From: Plazaster borealis
Taxonomy: Eukaryota; Echinodermata; Asteroidea; Forcipulatida; Labidiasteridae
Direction: 5' to 3'
Length of the DNA: 64,000 nt
Assembly: GCA_021014325.1 (NCBI GenBank)
Contig: CM037461.1
Coordinates: 24,475,376 to 24,539,375, forward strand
Below are positions 23,701-35,700 of this stretch, piece after piece. Below the pieces are notes generated by a model, which saw only the letters and a program-made list of their open reading frames with translations, was not told where the DNA came from and ran no database searches. Positions within the stretch are counted from its first letter, which is position 1, and every line of letters starts with the position of its first letter. The position numbers and the translations under genes are program-made.

Positions 23701-26700
23701 TGGGCCACAAAAAACATTTATTATGAAATGAATGTGATTTGAAACATGTTTTAAAAGTAGAATACAATAATGATCCACACAAACTTTCTCTTGAAATTGT
23801 GTGGTTTTTCCTTTACATCCTGAACTAACACGCGGTCCGCCATTTTGTTGGTTCAAAAATTTGGTTCTACAAAATGGCGGACCATGTTAGTTCACAAAGT
23901 AAAACCAAACAATTTTGAGGCATATTTGTGTGGATCATTATATTCTACTTTAAAACATCTTTCAAACCATATTTATTTCATAACGAATGCTTTTGAACGA
24001 TTTGTTTTAGCCCAAATCGCCCAATCCAAGGCAACGTGTCCCTTTAAAATGATAAGTGGCACTGCAGCTGTTGATTTTAAGCTCAGACAATTCCCTTTGA
24101 AGGAGTGTGGTTTTAGAGAGAGGGATTCAAAAACATTTCAATCTCATTCTCAGATTGTGTATTCCAATTTCAGATTATTCTTCCTGCGTGGACATTACCG
24201 CTCCAGATTTTTGGCAATATCTCAAAAACACTACAACCGTTTGAAATAAAATTTTCTCAGGTTAGTTTTATTGTATCTCCATTAGGATTAAAACAATTGA
24301 ACGGTTCCAAAAACCAAAGGTTTACTTTGCCTTTAAGCTACAGTACATGTAGAAGTACATACATTGTACTACACATGTAATGTGCAGTGTAGGGCCTACA
24401 TGTACAGCAAGGGCTCATTACAATCATGTAAAGATGTCCAGCCAGTTTTTTAATGTTACAGTACAATATTGTAGATATAAGACCCTACATGCAATAGCCT
24501 GATGCCCAGTACATTATGTGTACATGGTGTTACATGTAGTTCACATGTAAATTAAATAGACACTTAATGAGACCAGCTTTCACAGCAAGGTTTCTAAATT
24601 AAACAATTATGCATACATGATGCACACCATTGTACACTGTGCATGTACACGTACGAAAACAAGACCTGGGCTCGATTTCATAGGGCTGCTTTATAAGCAG
24701 AAAATATTGCGTTAGATTTATGCTAAGCAAAAATAAGCAGACTACCAGTCATAGATTGTCTATGTGAGATGGGATTTAGGCTTGTAACCCTAGTCTGCTA
24801 AGCAGAAATGTTTTGTGCTTAGCTACTTTTTGTGCTTTAAGCAGCTCTATGAAATTTGGCCCAGGACCCAGTTACATAAACGTACACTGTAATAAGAGCG
24901 ATTTCTCATTATAACCCACTTACATTGTACCATGAAGATTACCAACTTAAACTTTAATATGGAAAAGAATAATATACTTTGTAAATAAAGAAATGTCCCA
25001 ATGACATGTAGTTGTCTGGAAAATTGTATCAAGCTTCCATCCAATCGTATGAATTGTGCAAGTATTGCTCAAAATATTTGAAGATTGGGCCATGTTAAAG
25101 TTCACCAGCTTGTTTCCTTCATCATCATTCATCTTCCTAGAGTAGAAACCTCCTCTGGAGACTCACTCATTCATTGAAGTACAAACAAACTGAACGCAGG
25201 GCTCCAACCATGCCAGAAACACTGTAGTGAACCCCTTCTCTTAAAACAATGTGTACAGGGTACTTTTACATTCATCATGTTTTACATCCCATCCAAAGGA
25301 CAAAGCAATAATGGTTTTGTGTCTTGCTTAATGACACAAATGTCAAGACTGGGACTCGAACCCACACTCTGCTGATCAGAAACAACAGAGCTTGAGTCTG
25401 GTGCATTTGAACACTCAACCGACCCATCACACCACCAACTACAACATTCAAGCATGTCCCCAAAAAAACATGACAATTGTTTGAATCTGCCTGATACTTA
25501 CACAGTCTATTGATGTACAATGTACATTGTACATGTACATCAGTGCTGCACTGACAGTGCATGTTCACATACGACAAGCAATGCCAGGGTGGCCAGTTGT
25601 TAATTTACATGTAGTGCCACATAAATATTCCCTGACCGACTCTTAAAGTGAGTATCTGTATGAAGTTCTTAAGAGTTCTTAAGAGGCCAAATTGGAAACC
25701 TCCTTAGGGAATATCGTCAGTGATATTTACATTATAAATTAGCCAATTCCCATGGCTATGAATTTCATAAATATTAAATAACAGTACACTGCGTTAATGA
25801 TGTACATTGTACATGTAGGCACCCTATGACTTGTGATCTTGTGAGAAATTTGTTCCTTTGTCTGAAGGAATAAAGAAACATGTTTTTACCATGTAATCAA
25901 ATTTGTGCATTTTTTTTGTTCCTAAACGTGCCTTATTATAAATACTGAGTCATACTCATAGACTTGGATGTACTAGTATTAATAACATGGATACAATACA
26001 CTAGTTATACCAAAATTTTCCCCCGAGGGATTTTTTTTCCCCAAGCATGTCAAGGGAACTTCTATAGTCAGGCCTGATACTTCACGGAGACAACAGAGGC
26101 AATTGCCTCCATGCCCCCTGGTCATTGCCTTGTTGCCCCTTGAAATGTTCCAGTTTCAGGCCGGATACTTCACGGAGGCAACAGAGGCAATTGCCTCCAT
26201 GCCCCCTGGTCATTGCCTTGGTGCCCCTTGAAATGTTCCAGTTTCAGGCCTGATACTTCACTGAGGCAACAGAGGCAATTGCCTCCATGCCCCTTGTCAT
26301 TGCCTTGATGCCCCTTGAAATGTTCCAGTTTCAGGCCTGATACTTCACGGAGGCAATTGTCTCCATGCCCTTGGTCACAAGCCCTGGTGCCCCTTGAAAC
26401 GTTCCTTAGATAGAAGTTTACAATTTTCCTCATAGAGGTGCCCTTTACAAAGGATAAAATGCCTTGGTGCCCTTGCCCTTTCAAGAACGAAGCATCAAGC
26501 CAGCAATGTGATTGTACCAAGTAAAGTGTACACATGCTAGGGTTCTCCCCAGGTTTTTTCAAAACTGTGAGGCATTCTGGACCAAATTGTTTGGATGTTT
26601 GGCCGAAGCACGCTAAATTGAAACAAGGTCTTCGGAATGTTTTCTACTTGGTGTTTATCTTGGTTTTAAAAGCCCTACTGTGCAATCTGAAGCATTCTAT

Positions 26701-29700
26701 GGTTTTATCTTGATGTTTTTTTTGCGTATCTGCCGAAATTTGCGCATATCGGCACGCAATTCGTGCGCATATCGGACCGATACGCTAGCTTGTGCATGGG
26801 GAGAACCCTGCATGCAATTGATTTGTACTTCTGCAATCTGCATCCTGTGATACTGTATAATCCATTTTAATTTTGGCCTAGAGCCAGTGAGCCAGCTAAA
26901 ATTATCAAAACACTGCAAACTACAATGTACCCAGGTGCCTGTAGATTTGTGTATTCCAGCTATTAAAATGTATACTCCATAATTACAATGTCTGTGGATG
27001 ACTCAACAAAAAATTATATGGACATGTAATTAATTTAACAATAATCAGAATTTTTTAATGCATGATTACTTCTTCTTTACACGTACTTTTCAATGTCATT
27101 TGGATACCCCCCCTCCCACATGTGTGTACGTGACATTTAAACACGTACAGGTTCATAAATCAAATTTTACTGTATACACTTCTGTAAAAATATCAGCAGT
27201 TAGAGTCATTGCTAACAAACAAAAACCTGAAAGTGAAACTGGGATTCAGATCTTAGTAGGTACATTGAAATGATGGCGTTTCCACCTTTTGGTAACCCCT
27301 TGAGTTATAGATTCCAATGAGCTTTTGGGAACAGTATCCTAAAGCCTGGTTCAAACTTCCTGCGAATGCGAATGCGATACGAATGTCACAAATTCGTAAC
27401 GAACAATTCACAACAACTCCTGCAAACATTCGCAGCGAAAACAGGGCTGTGACGTCAAAGTGACGTCCAAATTCGCTTCGCATTCGCATTCACAGGAAGT
27501 ATGAACTGAGCTTTAGTCTGCCAGTGCTAGAGAAGTAGATCTAAGAACATGAAATTTTATTTGGAGAATTTGTTTACCAGGCACTCTTTTAAAAAAGTCT
27601 GAATTACAGATAAATTTCTCATCCCTTAAATGTGTGAGTCAACTAAAAAAAGAAAGAAATGTTTACCTTTAATGCGATTTTTATTTTATACCATGTGAAT
27701 TGGAAAAAAGTACTGGGTAGGATCATTTTATCAAGTACAAGGGCTGACCTACATGCACACATGGTGTAGGCTTTAATAGACTTTTCAGGCTCTTTAATTA
27801 ATCACAATTTTTAGATTTTTCCCACGGGCAAACAAAATCGGAAATCAGACTAAAGTAGGAAGAATATCATGCCTAGTGTGTCCTTTCTTTAAAATATTCT
27901 TTACATTTTTATTGTGTCTCTGTACATGCTGAGACCCATTAGAGACCAGTGGTTACAACTGAATGAGCCACCCAGTTGAAATAAGAAATAAATAAATAAA
28001 AAAATTAATTAGCAATTTGGAACTCCCAGGGAATAATTTCATGCCGCATTTTGCATGCAAAATCAGGCATGATATTTGGCCCTTCGTAAAAAGTAGGAAA
28101 AATTCATTGAGTACAAGGGCCGACCAACATGTACATGGCATGTATGGTGTACATGTAGGCTTTAATAGACTTTTGAGGCTATTTAATAACAATTTTGCTA
28201 ATTTTTCTGAAGGAAAACAAAATGGGAAACAGACTTTGAGGCATTGCATGGTGAGGTATCAATGTATATTTGGTTTGCGGTAACACCATATATCTACTTT
28301 GCTGTGTAGATTTGGTCTTTGAGAACTTGTCTTGCTATGTATTTATGTAAGTAGGAAGAATACCATGCCTGTAAAATATGGAGTAACAAATGATGATTTT
28401 TTTGAGTAGGAACGGATAAATTGTGTAGCATTTTGCTCTGCTATACAAGGGTAATCTGCTATTTTTCATTCCCTGTTTTCATTGATTGGAACCTCATCTT
28501 GCTCTTCGGACTAAAACCCCAGGTTGGAGATGGATTTGGGTTCCCTTGACGTACCTTGAGCATCTCAGCTAGTCCTTTAGTACTCTCTATAGCTATCACA
28601 TTCTGCACCTTCTTAGGGAGCTCCTTCAAGATGAGATCTTCAGCAATCAGCGCTCTGAAGCCATACATATGAACGAGGTCATCAACGATGCGGCCCTTCT
28701 TAGAGCCTGGACCTCCTGTAGGGTGACAAGAGAGGCCAAGAATGGAAACAAATTATTGCTATAGAGAATTAATATCAAGGGTATGGTTGAGAGATCTCTG
28801 TTGATGCATTAAAGGGAAAGTACATTTGTAAACGATTTCCCTTGGCATAAAATGCTACTCAGTATTAGCAAAATTAGCATTTCAGTGTACACAAACCATG
28901 TTCAGTCTAACTACTGCAGAGCTGCTAACATTTGTATCTTGAAATTTAGGGAAATTTTGTCTAACAATCAGGGAGATATTTAACATAACAGGGAAAAGTT
29001 TTCCATAATCAGAAAGTTGTTCAAATTTGTTCGTCAAAACATGGAAAGGTTGGTTTATTTTCAGGGAACTTTCTGCAGAATCAGGGAGAGTTGGCAGCTC
29101 TGCTAACTGCTGTGTTTGCTAAACGCAAAAATGCTGAACAAGATTGCCCCTGTACACTCCATGTTACGTACGATCATAGCTTTTTGGAATCTTGTAAATT
29201 TATCAAAATCTTTACATTCTCCAATAAACATGTTAAATAATGTGTATGGTAGTTTTTCTTTGCTCATAATTGATGAACACAGAATGCCTTTTCCAGACCT
29301 CGGCTTGGGCTCCGCCATCTTTGGAGCAGTGTACATTGTACATTTTGAACTGTGTTTCCAACATAAAACCCCCCAAGACAGAGCCCAGAGCCCAAGTAGA
29401 GGTTTGGGAAAAGCCCTAAAAATATTCTACATAATTTTCTTGTGTTTAATGGCCGGTATGCGATCTGACATGAAGCCTTGTCTGCCATTACATGTACTAG
29501 TACCAGTAGTATTTTGTTGTCCTTCACTGGGGCTGAAATTCTCCTATGGTCTCGATAAGCTAGACTGTGCATTGAAATTCTCCCAATAATGGTCTTGATA
29601 AGCTTTCCTATGCATTGAAAGGAAAAACCTGCATATTGAGCAATAACATACAGACAAAAGTCAACATTGGATTAGAACAGACTGGCCTCCAGGCCAACAA

Positions 29701-32700
29701 TCCCCACTCAAGCATAATAATGTAAACATCTGCATATCAATGGCACAATATGCAATTCCAAATTATAAAAACATAATATCAGCCATATTTATAGGAAGAT
29801 TTGTTTTAAGTAGAGCTATGGAATTTTAACTGGATTTAATACCAAGGATTTTTCAACACAGAAATGTGGTGACTCGGAGTCTCTCATTAAAGGTACAATG
29901 TATAATTGGCCTTCGTGAAAGAATGGATGGAGGCACATGTACCTCTATGATTCATCGTGTGTAAATTAAAATTCCACCCTACAGTTTTCAATAAACACAA
30001 CACAAACCAGCCTACAATATGTTAATAATGATTTTATCAAATTTGGGGATCATTGTTTGTTTGTTTAGATGATCTTCCCAACAAGGGCAAAGTTCCCACA
30101 AGGAGATATAAACGCCAAGCTGACAATAGTCAATCTCTCTCATATATAAACATTGGTTTAACGTCTATGATGATGAATTGCACAAACCAATAAATTGAGA
30201 TTCAGTAACTAGATGACAATACTTATTCTAGTCATTGTGAAATCAGCGATAAGATTGGCTGGATTTGAACCCACAACCTTGTGATTGCAAGTGCTGCAGT
30301 CTAACCACTTGAGCACGATGAAGATCACGTTTTTTGTTGTGATGATAATGAAAAACCTAAAACTATGCTTTCATGGTTTTGGTGGCGATCTTCTGCATGC
30401 TCATATCAGCCTTACATCAAATCATTGTGTCGGTGTAAAAATGTAAAATAGCACTAACGTTAAACACAATTTTGAAATTATCAAGTAATAATCAACAAGG
30501 TAAACTAACTGGATAAATTTGTAATATTTGGGGGGTTGAACAAAGAATAAATTTCTTGAGCCGGACTTGAACCAACGGCCTCCGGATTAACATGCTGGCG
30601 CTCTACCAACTGAGCTATCTAGCCCTACATAAATGTTGGCAGTCTCTCTATTTTGTCATCTTTGTTAGGGGTGTCAGTCAGGCATGGTATTTGGTAATGG
30701 TCCTTGGAAAAATGCAGGAAAATTTGATTGAGCACAAGGGCAAACCTAAATGTACACACAGTGAAAGCTTTTATGGACTTTTTATTCAGGCTATTTGATC
30801 AGAATTTTTCTGATTTTTCCCCCCAAGGACAAAAGAACATCATGCCTACATCCATTAACTGCCTGTGGCCAAGGATCACACCTAAGTTTATGATAGGGGA
30901 TCACCTTATGGGGATACGACTTTTTCATTTCAACTATCAATTAATTTTGAAATTTGTAAAACATTGTATCTCACTTTAAAACAGCCCAGATGTACATATA
31001 GTGTATAAAACAAGTACGCACCAGAAAAAAAAACCTGGGAAAAAACAAACAAAAACATACATTTAACTAGGGATAGCATACTGTATTGTGTTAACTTTGC
31101 ATCAAAATTGCATTCCCCAAGTAAAATGAACATGGGATGGAGGTGGGGTTAAAAATTCCCCTAGAAATTTCCTGGAGTTTTATTTCTTGCGAACAGGCTC
31201 TGTCATAATAGTAAAAATAATAATAGTAAAAATTTATATACAGTGTAGCGCCAAATCCATCGAAATCAATGCTCCATGGCGCTTACAGAGTAAAAACAAA
31301 AACCCTAAAATTAAACACAAAGTCATTATCAGAATTAACAACAAGGTATAAAAATAAGTTTAAAATCAGCAACAAATTACAAGCGAAAAATTACAAGTAA
31401 TTATAGAAATATGCAATATTTTAAAATGCAAAGGAAGTGAAGTGTGAAAAGGATTGTACATGTATGCTTTAACATGTTAACTGTACTGTAAATGATACTT
31501 TGATTCTGGCAATATTCCAAACCTGAAATTCCAATCAGACAGCACTTGGTCAATCATAACATTGTGTAGAAAGTTTAGTCTCTCCTCCTCTATGTGATGG
31601 CACATGTTTCTATTTAATACTCAGCCTTGAAAACACCATGCAGTAATATTAAATTCTATCTTCTGTGATAACAAACATTGTTAAAGGGTCTGTATACGTT
31701 TGGTAATGACTCTGAAAATTAATGGCAATAAAAACTTACTTGGTAAGAAGTACAACAGCTTTGGGTAGTAAAATGCATTTTGAGAAACTTTTCACTTAGA
31801 AGTACTGTAGTTATGGAAAAATATCACTTTTTATCTCAACAAATTTGAATCTGAGAAGCATTACTGACAGTAACGTTTCTCAGATTGTGTATTCCAATTG
31901 CAGATTATTCTTCCTGCGTAGACAAAACCGCTCCAGATTTTCGGCAATATCTCAAAAACGCTACCACCTTTAGAAATGAAATTTTCACAGGTTAGTTTTA
32001 TGGTATATATATACAACTATATAGGATTGAAACAAACAGTGGGTTCCAATTACCAAACAAATACAATCCCTTTAAAGGTAAAGTACAGACTTGAAACTCC
32101 ATACTTGAATCAGTTTAAAGGCAGTTCTCCGTGGTCACTAAAAGGCATATTTAAATGAGAAATGTAAATTTCTATTGGAACACCTTAGGGGGCATCAAGG
32201 CACTAACAAGGAGCAACGAGGCAATTGCCTCCAGAGCCTCATAGTGAAGTATCAGGCCTGGGCTCGATTTCACAAAGAGCTAAGATTGATCTTAACTGCA
32301 AATCACTCTTAATTGCTAAGCAAAGGGTGACGTCACAATACAAATCACTATGGGGTGGCAATATTGCAAGCTCATCTTAAAGGGACACGTTGCCTTGGAT
32401 AGGGTGAGTTGGTCATGTGAAAAGCATTTGTAACCGTTTGTTATAAAATACAATGATCCACACAAATATGCCTCGAAATTGCGTGGTTTTCCCTTTACTT
32501 TGCGAACTAAAACGGCCCGCCATTTTGTGGAGTCAAAAATTTGGCTCTACAAAATGGCTTGCCGTGTTAGTTCACGATGTAAAAGGAAAACCACGCAATT
32601 TCGAGGCATATTTGTGTGGATCATTGTATTCTACCTTAAAACATCTTTCTAACCATAATGCATTTTATAACAAAGGGTTACAAACGCTTTTCATAGACCA

Positions 32701-35700
32701 ACTCGCTCGATCCAAGGCAATGGTCCCTTTAAGATGAATCTTAGTGCTTTGTGAAATCGGCCCCCTGACTGCTTTATAGGGTGCCATGTGTAGAATTCCC
32801 TGGTAAGCAGTGTCATTGTACTGGCCACTGCTCAGCCTCACAGTCTGAGTAATACTTTCATGTGAAAAGAAAGATCAAAATGAGGTGTCGGATGCAAAAC
32901 AGGATGTTTTCATAATTCTGTGATGGTCGATCAATACTATCTACTGCCAACTCACAACCGGCTTCTGTCGTTGTGTATCCCAACCAGGCCAGTCCAGGGC
33001 TCATAAAGCGATTTCAAACATGCCCCCCTGCTCACAATTTATGAACTCTAGCTGTAGTTTACTAAGTACTACTAGCTTCTTGTTCGCTTGAGTAGGGCCA
33101 CTAAAAAAAACTTTAAAAAACCCCATAAACATTAAAAACTATCAATGTACATCACAATATGATGTACCCTTTAACTTTATATTCTGCTCAGTCTTGCCCA
33201 GCGGATTCCACACTGTCCACGACGTCTAATGAACATTGCGCATTTTAATCACCCAGTATTTCCAATAAGTGTTATTAATGTATTCATATGCACGCACACA
33301 CACGTGAGTAAACAAAGTGTGTCTTCAACTCTTATAAGTCTTTCTAGTGCGGGGAGCCACGGTCCAATGGTTGGCACATGAAAATAAAATGTGGACGGCC
33401 TGGTATACAGATTAAAGCTACATGTAGGGCAATCTGCCATTAAAAAGCAATTTCAAAACATTCTACTGGCTCATCATTGGCTTTTGGTATTTTTATTTTT
33501 GATCTAGTGTACACAACACATTCAATAATTAATAAGAAGACATGTTGGGCTTGTAGGGAGTGGGATAGGGGAAGCTTTGTTCTTTGTAACAGATCAAACA
33601 GGGTGTTCACTGAAGGCTTAGAGAGAGACTCTGCTAGGGTCAAAACGTCAGGCCTATTTTTTGCATTTATACCATAGCCTGTCCTTTTGGTTGGTAAGCA
33701 GTTTGCAACAGCTAATTCTATTTTCTCCTTTCTATTTTCGTTCACATGTGAAAATTAACTTCTTAATCCTTTCATCCAATCACCGGCAATGAATCTTTAA
33801 CATTTTAGGCAAGACTTATTAATTCTAATTGCAGGGTATTAGTTTTCAAGTCCAGCTTTTTTGTTGAAAAACACACAAAAAAAGTTTTCAAAACTTTAAA
33901 GTTTTCAAAACATTCAGTGACAACGACATTGACATTGCAATAGATTTAACAAACTTCACAGAAACTTCACATGTTTTGTTTTGTTTAATGTTGCCATCCA
34001 ATTGAAAATGAAGGCATTAGAATTGGGATGGGGGGGGTGGATCCTAAGTACATTTACATGTACGTCTACAAACATGACACTTGACAGTAACACCAACAGA
34101 TTTATAGGCCTAATACTCAAAACTTACATCTTTTTATGAACAATTATTTGGTATGTTCTGCAGGAGCAACGGAGGTCTAACTGCCCCTTCTTCATCACTC
34201 ATTATGACCAAAACCAGTTTAAAAAAATACTTTAAAAAAGGTTAAAATAAACATTTAATGGTTATATGCAATAAATTATTAAAATAGACTAACGACAACG
34301 TTTGTAAAAAAATGTGATCACCAGTGATGGTCTGATTGAGATCACCATACACTAAATACACAACAGGCTTAACGACGTAACTACCATTAATCCCGGACAA
34401 GAAGGTGACAGACATTGAAGTCAGGCCTTGTTGAACATCCTCCAATATTTATTTGTTCAAGGTTGCTATGCTATTTGCTGGCTAGCCCAGGTTGGACTCC
34501 TCTGATGCATACAAAACGCGACAGAGTCCAGGGTAGAAAGTTGTATTTAATAACTGAATGGACAATGATGGAGGAAGCTGAAGCTTCGTTCACATATTCC
34601 TTGTGTCCGAAATTCCATGCCTGTTGGGCTCAGAATTGATAATTTTATCCTTGGGTGACAATATTTTTGAAAATAAAATGGAAATTGACATCTCTGTTGT
34701 AACTTTCTGTAACTGTGCAGGCCTGGAATTTCATCTTTGAGTGAGAGGGCAAGGCCATTTTCATTTTGCAAAGGGCACTTCCATTGTAAAATCCGAAAGT
34801 CTATGGGACACTTTTGAAGGGGCACCAAGGCCAAGACCAGGGCAACAGAGGCCATGGCCTCCATGTAATTCCAGGCCTGTAAACAGGCCTGCTGTGACTC
34901 CATGGGAAATCGCACGTCCACAATATTCATAGCAAGTCCGTCACACCCTTTCTAGTCTTGGTGCAACATCTCATTTTGATTTGTCATAATTTTCCCTGCT
35001 AGATAGAGGGCGCTATCATCCATCCAATCGCTCGGAAGATTGCAGTTGCACCCTCTTGCAGGGAAAAATGGGACAAATATAAAACAGAACTTCAGACGGT
35101 CTTGCAACACTCCTTTGGCTTTGCACTTGAACAAGGTTTTAGCCAGGATTTGGTAAAAGGGTGTCAAAATTTGCTAAAAAGTTAAAAACTGGGTGTCCGA
35201 ATTGTTCTTTACAATACAAGTACCGTAGTAGGCCTAGGCCTAAATGACAGATAAAACAGGGTGTCCAAATTTAAAACAGGGTGTCCAAAAGACACCCCTC
35301 TGGCTATGCAATGTTGAAGGTCATAAACGCGGAAGTCGATGGAATTGCTATGCATTTCGCGCATGCGCACTTGTGCTCACACGTCAATCAGTACGGTGTT
35401 TAAAACGGAAGTGCGGATCTGCAATTTATTTTCTGGAATGATGTCACAACTCACCCGACAGAGGATAGGCCCCCTATTGTTATTTATGGACCCACCAAAG
35501 TGTATGGATGAAGAATATTCGAACGAAATTCCAGCTTCTTAATTAAAGTTAAAAATCAGGTAAAAATATGAAACAAAACATTTGTTGATATTATTTGTGT
35601 TCACATTGCATGTAGAGAAGCTCAACCCTGACGTCAGTGCAGTAATGAAGACACCAGGGCTATTTTTTTAAATTAAAGACAATCAATGTTATTCAACTGG

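Larger units (their letters stand above)
16008..28554 (-). other. AK-like gene intron 2 (12.5 kb)
   Basis: No further exon found. It contains a repeat shared with 28 kb (16577-16690), T2 MITEs, T6 elements, a SINE 3' part, a telomere-like element, a LINE relic, T1 foldbacks, a T3 element, T7 copies and the 88-bp array; each larger element has its own entry. 18.5-19.8 kb, 20.7-21.3 kb and 24.9-25.2 kb look like unique AT-rich sequence. Confidence 0.65.

Noticed and set aside
29116..29589. 157-aa plus-strand ORF
   Set aside because: Overlaps a foldback element, no known motif, no splice or codon support, and lies in an intron of the minus-strand gene.
32453..32737. 94-aa ORF
   Set aside because: Lies inside the T3 MITE; the same DNA is repeated at 23.7 and 58.4 kb with broken frames.
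34547..34930. 127-aa minus ORF as a first exon of the AK-like gene
   Set aside because: It crosses the 34719-34879 MITE, and a much better first exon (35918-35774) joins exon 2 in frame and completes the P-loop.
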